Positions 24,148 through 29,808 of a stretch of DNA of 29,808 nt are shown in pieces; the stretch's first letter is position 1, and each line of letters opens with the position of its first letter. The notes under the pieces were generated by a model. That model had not been told where the DNA came from and searched no databases. It saw nothing but the letters and a program-made list of their open reading frames with translations. The translations under genes and the position numbers were made by a program. Source of the DNA: Acidobacteriota bacterium (GTDB taxonomy: Bacteria > Acidobacteriota > Terriglobia > Terriglobales > Acidobacteriaceae); the NCBI GenBank assembly GCA_021799405.1, contig JAJZAL010000035.1, forward strand, positions 1 through 29,808, read 5' to 3'.

Positions 24148-24208
24148 CCAAACGCGGGCGTCGGGTGGTGAAGCCTGCATCATGGAACGGCAAATAGGAG
24201 GTAGTCCT

Positions 24209-25393
24209 GTGAATCGGCGACAATTCCTCGGCGCGGCTGGAGCGGCTGCAGCGGCTCCAGCCGTTGCAGTGGCTGCGGACCTTCAAAAGCAGTTGCGTAT
24301 CACCGGCCTGGAGACCGACGTGCTGCACTTTCCCGCCGGAAGGGTCTTCTACGACGCCATTCACACGATGGGTGGCGCGCATGAAGGGCTGGTCTTGCGT
24401 CTCCAGACCAATGCCGGCATCACTGGATGGGCCTACAGCTCGCTTGCCGTCATTCCAGGCTCGGCGGACGCCCTGCAGCAGATCGTGCAGAAGGCGCTCA
24501 AGCCGATCCTGGTTGGCCAGGACCCGGCCTTTCCCAAGCGACTCCGCGCGAATATGTGGCAGGCTCTCGAATATGCCGGCGTTCAAGGGCTCAACCAGTT
24601 TGCCATCTCGGCCGCTGAAGATGCGGTGTGGGACATACTGGGCAAAGCCTTCCAGACGCCGGTCTACAAGCTTCTCGGCGCGTACGCTGACCGCTGTCCC
24701 GTTTACTCCATGTGCGGCTGGTACTATCCCAACGACGACGATCTTTCGCAATTCCGGAAGGCAATCGAGTCAGCCTTCGACGAAGGCTTCAGCGCCGCCA
24801 AGATCAAGGTCGGCCGCTTTTCCCTGCAGGACGACGAGCGCCGGATCAAGCTGGCCATGCAGATCGCCGGACCCAAGCGCAACATCATGGTCGACGCCAA
24901 CCAGAAGTTCGACGTCGCCGAGGCCATTCTCCGCGGCAAGGTTTATGAGGAGATGGGCTGCTACTGGTATGAGGAGCCGACCGTTCCCTACGACCACGCA
25001 GGTTACGCGCGTATCGCGGAAGAGCTTGAGATCCGCATCGCGGGTGGCGAAAACGAGTACACGAAGTACGCCTTTGCCGACCTGATCTCGCGTCATTGTG
25101 TCGATGTCGTGCAGCCCGACGGCCGTCGCGCCGGGGGCGTCTCCGAGTGGATGGAGATCGGAGCTCTCGCCGATGCCGCCCGCCTGCCGATCGCCAGTCA
25201 CGGAGGCGGACCGGGTGATCTCCAAATGCTGCTCGCCATGCCCAATGCCATTGCCATGGAGTCCGGCAGCTACCGGGGCCGCTCCAATACCATCGAGCAG
25301 CTGCACATGGTCGACAGCGCCGTTCTTGCGCCGGTTACCCCCGGCATGGGAACTGAGCTTCGCCCCGAGTACGTTGAAAAATATAAAGTCTGA
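24209..25393 (+). CDS. Tat-exported mandelate racemase/muconate lactonizing enzyme family protein
   Basis: Enolase-superfamily members abstract a proton next to a carboxylate; many in this subgroup dehydrate sugar acids or racemise. The 394-residue protein starts at GTG 24209, with AGGAGGT at 24196-24202, and has a twin-arginine signal (NRRQFLGAAG). The N-terminal capping domain (about 30-155) is followed by the barrel. Catalytic-type residues are K198-x-K200 (AAKIKVG), metal ligands D229 (MVDANQ), E255 (WYEEPTVPYD) and E281 (GGENE), and the dyad His H331 (ASHGGG). The EEP-to-GEN segment resembles mandelate racemase itself, so a K/H two-base mechanism is expected. It follows the CE15-like esterase, suggesting a uronic or aldonic acid substrate, which is inference. 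Confidence 0.87.
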   Translation: MNRRQFLGAAGAAAAAPAVAVAADLQKQLRITGLETDVLHFPAGRVFYDAIHTMGGAHEGLVLRLQTNAGITGWAYSSLAVIPGSADALQQIVQKALKPILVGQDPAFPKRLRANMWQALEYAGVQGLNQFAISAAEDAVWDILGKAFQTPVYKLLGAYADRCPVYSMCGWYYPNDDDLSQFRKAIESAFDEGFSAAKIKVGRFSLQDDERRIKLAMQIAGPKRNIMVDANQKFDVAEAILRGKVYEEMGCYWYEEPTVPYDHAGYARIAEELEIRIAGGENEYTKYAFADLISRHCVDVVQPDGRRAGGVSEWMEIGALADAARLPIASHGGGPGDLQMLLAMPNAIAMESGSYRGRSNTIEQLHMVDSAVLAPVTPGMGTELRPEYVEKYKV

Positions 25394-25456
25394 TCAGGCA
25401 CAACGCTGCTATGTTCCAGGCCCGGCGCACCAACTGTTTCGGTTGAGGCATCTGCT

Positions 25457-26731
25457 TCACCGCACCCAGGTCAGCCACGCCCAGCCCACTGCCAGTGTCG
25501 CCAGCGTTACCGGAATCCCCACGCGCGAGTAGTCCCAGAAGCCGATGTGCACCTCGTCATGCGAGCGCTCCACCACGATCAGATTCGCTACTGAACCGGT
25601 GATGGTCAGGTTGCCCGCCAGCGTGCTGGCCATGGCCAGCACCAGCCAGCCATTCCGCGCATCGTGAAAGGCTGGCATGATCGACTTGAGCAGCATTACT
25701 GCCGGCACGTTGCTTACGATGTTCGACAGCACCGCCGTGACCGCCGTGAAGATGCCCGTGTCCTGAAGATTAAAGCGGTCGGCAAAGCTGAAAAGGTAGC
25801 TGGTCAAGCCCGCGTTTTCCGCCCCGCCCACAATCAGGAAGAGACCGACGAAGAAGACCAACAGCCCCCAGTCCACCTCGTCATAGACCAGCCTGGGATT
25901 GCGGGTGCGCGTGATGAGCATCAGCGCCGCGCCTATGGCCGCCATCATGGCAGGCGGCACGCCCGCGATAAAACCGATCAGCACCAGCGTGATCACGATG
26001 GCGGGCTTGCGCAGCTCGCGCGCTGAAACCTGCGGGATCGCCGACTTCAGGTCCTCGGCCTTGCCGGTCACATCGCCGTTGCCGCAGAGTCGCCGGATGA
26101 TCAGCCAATCCAGCAGCAGGCCAATCAGAGCTACCGGCCCCAGGCGCCCGAGAAAGTACCGGTAGCTGAGCCCGGAGAATGAGCCAATCAGCATGTTCTG
26201 GGGATTGCCGGTGATTGTGGCCACGCTGCCGATGTTGGCCGCCGTAGCCACGGCCAGCAGATAGGGCAGAGGTTTCAGTCCCATGCGCTTGGTGGCCAGC
26301 AGCGCAAACGGCACCATCACCAGGCAGATGATGTCGTTGACGAAGAATGCCGAAAGGATGCCGGTGATGAAGATGATTGTCGGCAGCAGATGGCGCGGTT
26401 TGAGCCGCGCGATGATCTGGCCGGTGATCCAGTCGAAGAAGCCGGAGAGATGCAGGCAGCCGACCACCAGCATCATGGAGAACAGCAGGACCAGCGTGCT
26501 GAAGTCGACAAAGCGCAGCGCCTCCCGGGCCGTCATAATGCGAAAGGCGACCATCAGCACCGCGCCGATAATGGCCATGCCCGGCCGGTCGATCTTCATC
26601 CCCGGCAGCTTGCCCAGCGCGAAGACCACGTAGCTGACGGCAAAGACCGCATAGCCGGCCATCACCTGCCACTCGGCAAGAGGGCTGCCCGTACCCGGCC
26701 ATGCCGATAGCAGAAAGTGAAGCGACTCCAT
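25457..26731 (-). CDS. SLC13/ArsB-type ion transporter family permease
   Basis: This 424-residue inner-membrane protein belongs to the ion-transporter superfamily that includes ArsB, NhaD and SLC13 anion carriers. About eleven hydrophobic helices are visible. Repeated re-entrant motifs identify the family: FFVNDIICLVMVPFALL, IGSVATITGNPQNMLIG and, in the second half, NIVSNVPAVMLL and AGNLTITGSVANLIVVE. The two-fold repeat with an N-P or S-N-V-P turn in each half is characteristic. ATG at 26731 starts directly before the first helix; no Shine-Dalgarno sequence is visible, and an open frame to 27001 overlaps the divergent yceD gene and is rejected. Substrate (arsenite, sodium, or dicarboxylate) cannot be decided; no arsR or arsC lies nearby. 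Confidence 0.85.
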   Translation of the reverse strand: MESLHFLLSAWPGTGSPLAEWQVMAGYAVFAVSYVVFALGKLPGMKIDRPGMAIIGAVLMVAFRIMTAREALRFVDFSTLVLLFSMMLVVGCLHLSGFFDWITGQIIARLKPRHLLPTIIFITGILSAFFVNDIICLVMVPFALLATKRMGLKPLPYLLAVATAANIGSVATITGNPQNMLIGSFSGLSYRYFLGRLGPVALIGLLLDWLIIRRLCGNGDVTGKAEDLKSAIPQVSARELRKPAIVITLVLIGFIAGVPPAMMAAIGAALMLITRTRNPRLVYDEVDWGLLVFFVGLFLIVGGAENAGLTSYLFSFADRFNLQDTGIFTAVTAVLSNIVSNVPAVMLLKSIMPAFHDARNGWLVLAMASTLAGNLTITGSVANLIVVERSHDEVHIGFWDYSRVGIPVTLATLAVGWAWLTWVR

Positions 26732-26857
26732 GATGAATGCAGTGTACGTGAGCCGCAGGCCCGCCTGAGTCTTGATCGGCGGGACCGCCTGGATCTTTCC
26801 GTCATTCAGGCGCCAGATTTCCCGGCGGCGGCTCTCAAAATGTTTTAGTCTCAGGGT

Positions 26858-27409
26858 ATGGAATTCAGGGTAAGTGAACTGGAGCAGGAGCCGGTCGAAT
26901 TCGACCTGGAACTGGCTCCGGGCCTGGTCGATTTTGGCGAGGAAGCCGAACAGGCCGGGCAACTGGCCATCTCCGGCCGCGCCGAAGTGATCCACGAACA
27001 TCGCGGGCCCAAGGAGATCGTCCCGGATATCCGGCTAAGGGGCCGGTTTGCCGGCAAATTTCAGATACCTTGCGCCCGCTGCGTCGAGCCGGTCGAGGTG
27101 CCCCTGACGGCGGAATTTGACCTCATTTACCGGCCCCTGGGGGCTGATTCCGGCTTCCCGGAACGGTCCATCACAGCACCGGAGACCGAAATCGGGTATT
27201 ATCAAAAAGACAGTCTGTTGCTTGAAGATGTGCTGAGGGAGCAGGTGCTTTTGTCCCTGCCGGTCAGGACGCTGTGCAAGCCCGACTGCAAGGGACTTTG
27301 CCCGCGCTGCGGCCAGAACCGCAATCTCCATCCATGTTCCTGCGAGGAGGGTCCGAGCGACCCCCGATGGCAAGGGTTGGCTGGGCTGCGTGGCCGGATT
27401 AAGTCCTGA
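26858..27409 (+). CDS. yceD: DUF177 (YceD) family protein, putative 23S rRNA accumulation factor
   Basis: YceD proteins are small cytoplasmic proteins almost always encoded just before rpmF, and are linked to 23S rRNA accumulation. The 183-residue product has the DUF177 core with IPCARCVEPVEVPL (about 69-82) and a C-terminal zinc-type cluster, LCKPDCKGLCPRCGQNRN followed by HPCSC (about 140-165). Enterobacterial forms have fewer cysteines after the core; this richer cluster is usual in many other phyla. ATG at 26858 has only AGGG immediately before it, so initiation may be weak or near-leaderless. It is divergent from the permease gene (126 bp gap) and is followed by rpmF and plsX on the same strand, the classical order. 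Confidence 0.9.
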   Translation: MEFRVSELEQEPVEFDLELAPGLVDFGEEAEQAGQLAISGRAEVIHEHRGPKEIVPDIRLRGRFAGKFQIPCARCVEPVEVPLTAEFDLIYRPLGADSGFPERSITAPETEIGYYQKDSLLLEDVLREQVLLSLPVRTLCKPDCKGLCPRCGQNRNLHPCSCEEGPSDPRWQGLAGLRGRIKS

Positions 27410-27464
27410 GAAATCAGCCCTCTACGAGATGAGGGCGCTTCGCCGCGCCGCAAGGCCGGTCCTG

Positions 27465-27485
27465 ATGGGGTTCCCCATTCTTTTC
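27465..27485 (+). promoter_or_regulatory. Possible attenuator hairpin between yceD and rpmF
   Basis: ATGGGG (27465-27470) and CCCCAT (27473-27478) form a near-continuous palindrome that can fold into a 5-bp stem with a four-base loop, followed by TCTTTTC. It lies 76 nt before rpmF. The stem is short, so any termination would be partial. Confidence 0.3.
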
Positions 27486-27553
27486 GCGTTTGTGGCGAAG
27501 TACGATGGGGCTGTACGCCGGCGGGGCCGCGAAGAGACGAAAGGAATTGCATC

Positions 27554-27742
27554 ATGCCGAATCCGAAAAGGCGCCACTCGACGCGCCGCACCGCCAACCG
27601 CCGTGCCCACGACTTTTTGACCGCCAATGGTCTCTCCGAGTGCCCCAGCTGTCACGAAAAGAAGCTACCTCATCGCGCCTGCCCCAAGTGCGGAGAGTAC
27701 AGGGGACGTGCCGTTCTCGAAGTCAAGGAAGCTGCAAAGTAG
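27554..27742 (+). CDS. rpmF: 50S ribosomal protein L32
   Basis: L32 is a small protein of the large ribosomal subunit. The 62-residue product starts MPNPKRRHSTRRTANRRAHD, a typical basic L32 N-terminus, and carries a four-Cys zinc ribbon, CPSC-x9-CPKC (about residues 30-46), followed by GEYRGRAVLEV. This is the zinc-binding (C+) form. ATG at 27554 has AAAGGAA at about 27539-27545. It lies between yceD and plsX, the conserved arrangement that links ribosome and membrane lipid synthesis; it starts 145 bp after yceD and ends 15 bp before plsX. Confidence 0.97.
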   Translation: MPNPKRRHSTRRTANRRAHDFLTANGLSECPSCHEKKLPHRACPKCGEYRGRAVLEVKEAAK

Positions 27743-27757
27743 GTCATCTGGGCGGCC

Positions 27758-28810
27758 ATGCTCATCGACATCGCGCTTGACGCCGTCGGTTCTGACAAAG
27801 CGCCGGAGCCGGAGATTCGCGGAGCAGTTCTAGCCTGCCGTGCGCTGCCGGTACGGGTCCACCTGATTGGGCCGGAGCCGGACCTGCGCGATCTGCTTGA
27901 CGAGCACCTCGAAAATGAGGACTTGCCGATCGTCATTCACCATGCATCCGAGCGCATCGCGATGGAAGAAAAGGCCGCTCAAGCGGTTCGCTCCAAGCGC
28001 GACAGTTCCATGCGCGTCGGCCTTAAGCTGGTGCGCGAGGGCAAGGTCTCCGGGTTTGTCACGGCCGGTAACACTGGCGCGGCCATGGCCACGGCCAAGA
28101 TGGTGCTGGGCGCATTGCCCGGCGTGGACCGTCCTGCGCTGGCGACGCCCATGCCCACTTCAAAGGGCAATCCCTGCGTGCTGCTCGACGTAGGCGCCAA
28201 CGTCGATTGCAAAGCCCATAATCTGGAGCAATTCGCCGTGATGGGCGAGATGTATGCCCGCAGCGTTCTCAAGATTCACAAGCCGCGCGTAGGTCTGCTC
28301 TCGATCGGCGAGGAAGAGACCAAAGGCAACGAGCTGACCCGCGAGGCCTTTCCGCTGCTCAAGGCGCTGCCCATTCACTTCATCGGCAACGTTGAAGGCC
28401 GTGACATCTTCAACGGCAACGCGGACGTGATCGTCTGCGACGGCTTTGTCGGCAACGTGGCGCTCAAAACCAGCGAAGGCATCGGGCGCTTTGTCCGCGA
28501 CGCGTTGCGCGAGTCATTAACGCGGACGGTTACGGCGCAGGTGGGAGCGCTGCTTTCACGGCGGGCCTTCAACGATTTCCGCCGCCGGCTGGACTACACC
28601 GAATACGGCGGCGCGCCGCTGCTGGGCGTGCGTGGTGTCTGCATCATCGGCCACGGCTCCTCCAACGACAACGCCATCTACAACGGCATTCGCGTGGCCT
28701 ACGAATTCGCTAAAGCCGGTACCAATGAACGCATCGAACGGGAGTTCGCAGGCCGGCAGAAGCACAGCGTGGCGGCTCATGAGGCCGGCCACGACGATCC
28801 TGTGCAGTGA
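27758..28810 (+). CDS. plsX: Phosphate acyltransferase PlsX
   Basis: PlsX is a peripheral membrane enzyme that converts acyl-ACP and phosphate into acyl-phosphate, the acyl donor for PlsY in phospholipid synthesis. The 350-residue protein has the family start [18 protein letters not shown] (usually DAMGGD), then [65 protein letters not shown] and the late [18 protein letters not shown]. All core motifs are present, and the length is normal; the last 25 residues are a variable tail. ATG at 27758 is 15 bp after rpmF, with only a weak AGG upstream, suggesting translational coupling. No fabH or fabD follows, unlike the enterobacterial cluster. Confidence 0.96.
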   Translation: MLIDIALDAVGSDKAPEPEIRGAVLACRALPVRVHLIGPEPDLRDLLDEHLENEDLPIVIHHASERIAMEEKAAQAVRSKRDSSMRVGLKLVREGKVSGFVTAGNTGAAMATAKMVLGALPGVDRPALATPMPTSKGNPCVLLDVGANVDCKAHNLEQFAVMGEMYARSVLKIHKPRVGLLSIGEEETKGNELTREAFPLLKALPIHFIGNVEGRDIFNGNADVIVCDGFVGNVALKTSEGIGRFVRDALRESLTRTVTAQVGALLSRRAFNDFRRRLDYTEYGGAPLLGVRGVCIIGHGSSNDNAIYNGIRVAYEFAKAGTNERIEREFAGRQKHSVAAHEAGHDDPVQ

Positions 28811-28852
28811 ACAGATTTTCAGCAACCCTTTGTTGCCTGTGGTTAGTTCCCT

Positions 28853-29068
28853 ATGCCCGCGAAGTCTTCACCGCAACGGCAATTTGATACGGCCCTCCTG
28901 AGCCTGCTGGCATGTCCGGCCTGCGGGGGCGAGTTGCGCCTGGACGATTTCCGCCTGGTTTGCGCAGGCTGTGGTCGTGGCTATCCCATTGTGGAGGGGA
29001 TCCCGGTGCTGATCGCCGAGCGGGCTGCGCCAATGGATTTTGGTGGCTCAGGCATTCCCCCTGCATGA
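28853..29068 (+). CDS. Trm112 family zinc-ribbon-like protein
   Basis: The 71-residue protein matches the Trm112/YcaR (UPF0434) family, small zinc-binding proteins; the eukaryotic relative activates methyltransferases. It shows LLACPACGGELRLDDFRL followed by VCAGCGRGYPIVEGIPVLI, with two C-x2-C pairs (about residues 21-24 and 37-40) and the family ending YPIVEGIPVLI. The ATG at 28853 has no clear ribosome site; a small GCAAC/GTTGC hairpin lies at 28822-28836 just upstream. It starts 42 bp after plsX and may be the last gene of that operon. The bacterial function is not well defined, so no specific partner is proposed. Confidence 0.85.
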   Translation: MPAKSSPQRQFDTALLSLLACPACGGELRLDDFRLVCAGCGRGYPIVEGIPVLIAERAAPMDFGGSGIPPA

Positions 29069-29091
29069 TCCTGAAGAAAGGAAGCTGGCGG

Positions 29092-29808
29092 GTGACCAGA
29101 ACTCGAATTCAGTCTCGGATGCCGGCTGTGGCGCGCCTCCTCTGCCCGGTGATTGCCGGTCTGTTCATGCTGCTTCCGGCGGCCTGGTCAAAGACTTCCT
29201 CTGCTGTCTCCCACGCCAGCGAACTTCGGAGCACAACCCTCTGGGCTGGCGGCGTCGGCGGCTACCAGATCTACCGCATACCGGGCATTCTAGTGACCAA
29301 GCGAGGCACCATTCTTGCTTACGCTGCTGCGCGCCGCGAACTCGACAGAGGTGATTGGTCTGACACGGACATTGTGCTCCGGCGAAGTACGGACGGTGGC
29401 CGCACGTGGGCACCGTCGCGGCGCATCGCGGGCGACGGGCATGGTACGACGGACAACCCGGTCGCAATTGTCGATCGCGAAACAGGGTCCATTCATTTTC
29501 TTTTTCAGAAGGACTACGCGCGCTGCTACTACATGCGCAGCGATGACAACGGGCGAAGCTTCTCGCCGCCCGTTGACATCACGTACGTCTTCGACCAGTT
29601 TCGCAGGCAGTATGACTGGCACGTGATCGCTCCCGGCGTGGGGCACGCCATCCAACTGCGCAGCGGGCGCCTGCTGGTTCCAGTCTGGATGTCGCTGGGG
29701 AAATTGATGGGGCACAATATCCGCGCGCACCGTCCTTCCGCCATCGCCACGATCTATAGCGACGATCATGGCAGGACGTGGAAGCGCGGAGAGATCATCC
29801 TCGACAAT
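29092..29808 (+). CDS. Secreted sialidase (neuraminidase) family protein, 3' end outside window
   Basis: Exo-sialidases release terminal sialic acids and share a six-bladed beta-propeller. The frame stays open to the last base, giving 239 residues here. A signal peptide (about 1-40, hydrophobic LLCPVIAGLFMLLPAAW) is followed by the catalytic-type YRIP motif (R62), the strand WSDTDIVLRRSTDGGRTW with the first Asp-box (99-106), and further Asp-box-like SDDNGRSF and SDDHGRTWKRGE. GTG at 29092 is preferred because AAAGGAAG lies at 29077-29084. An ATG at 29065 overlaps the preceding stop as ATGA and would add nine residues; ATG 29119 is a third option. Related BNR-repeat proteins without sialidase activity exist, so substrate is not certain. 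Confidence 0.85.
   Translation, partial: MTRTRIQSRMPAVARLLCPVIAGLFMLLPAAWSKTSSAVSHASELRSTTLWAGGVGGYQIYRIPGILVTKRGTILAYAAARRELDRGDWSDTDIVLRRSTDGGRTWAPSRRIAGDGHGTTDNPVAIVDRETGSIHFLFQKDYARCYYMRSDDNGRSFSPPVDITYVFDQFRRQYDWHVIAPGVGHAIQLRSGRLLVPVWMSLGKLMGHNIRAHRPSAIATIYSDDHGRTWKRGEIILDN

Noticed and set aside
22648..24183. Long (511-codon) open frame antisense to the CE15-like gene
   Set aside because: It mirrors a high-GC coding region, is rich in Arg/His/Gly/Ala with no recognisable domain, and the sense frame has clear catalytic motifs and a signal peptide.
26732..27001. N-terminal extension of the permease into the yceD gene
   Set aside because: It would overlap the divergent yceD coding sequence, and the extension is charged and non-membrane; the ATG at 26731 sits right before the first helix.
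1..29808. CRISPR array, prophage, insertion sequence or tRNA
   Set aside because: No regularly spaced repeats, no transposase or integrase frames, and no cloverleaf-like sequence with a TTCGAATC-type arm was noticed on either strand.

Overview
The window looks like chromosomal DNA of a Gram-negative member of the Acidobacteriota, most likely class Terriglobia (inference). The support is the high GC content, an LptD-type outer membrane, the yajC-secD-secF followed by tonB-exbB-exbD-exbD order, many TTG/GTG starts, several lipoproteins and Tat-exported enzymes, and a rich set of secreted carbohydrate-active enzymes. No tRNA, rRNA, CRISPR array, transposase, integrase or phage gene was seen. Nearly all of the window is ordinary chromosomal coding sequence; the less ordinary content is in the gaps between genes.

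Layout. 1-3099 (+): protein export genes yajC (5' end cut by the window), secD and secF. secD and secF are separated by a 180-bp spacer holding a cluster of short inverted repeats that resembles a dispersed intergenic repeat. 3370-7212 (+): TonB energy-transduction cluster tonB, exbB, exbD, a second exbD and a TPR lipoprotein, with strong hairpins in several gaps. 7311-9671 (+): a secreted GH31 glycosidase. 9699-14643 (-): lptD, a DsbA-like lipoprotein and a SurA/PpiC-like lipoprotein, which look like an outer-membrane assembly unit. The lptD-dsbA gap contains two interlocked perfect inverted repeats (11 and 9 bp) with the layout of an RNA pseudoknot. 14919-16244 (+): a long Ala-rich RDD membrane protein behind a leader with another pair of crossing inverted repeats. 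16288-22489 (-): GH28 family protein, ROK family protein, SthA transhydrogenase, and a methyl-accepting chemotaxis protein with a clear intrinsic terminator. 22705-25393 (+): CE15-like esterase and a Tat-exported enolase-superfamily protein, likely one operon. 25457-26731 (-): SLC13/ArsB-type permease. 26858-28810 (+): yceD (DUF177), rpmF and plsX, the classical ribosomal protein/fatty acid cluster. 28853-29808 (+): a Trm112-like zinc protein and the start of a secreted sialidase, cut by the window end.

How the genes work together. The left half is envelope machinery: Sec export, TonB energy supply for outer-membrane receptors, and LptD with plausible folding helpers. The LptD here keeps the adjacent Cys pair near the C-terminus and one N-terminal Cys partner, so a neighbouring thiol oxidase makes biochemical sense. 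The right half mixes housekeeping genes with exported enzymes for plant-type or host-type glycans (GH31, GH28, CE15, sialidase), fitting a soil or litter polysaccharide degrader. No whole new protein system was recognised. The strongest candidates for undescribed biology are the structured non-coding elements, above all 11875-11943.
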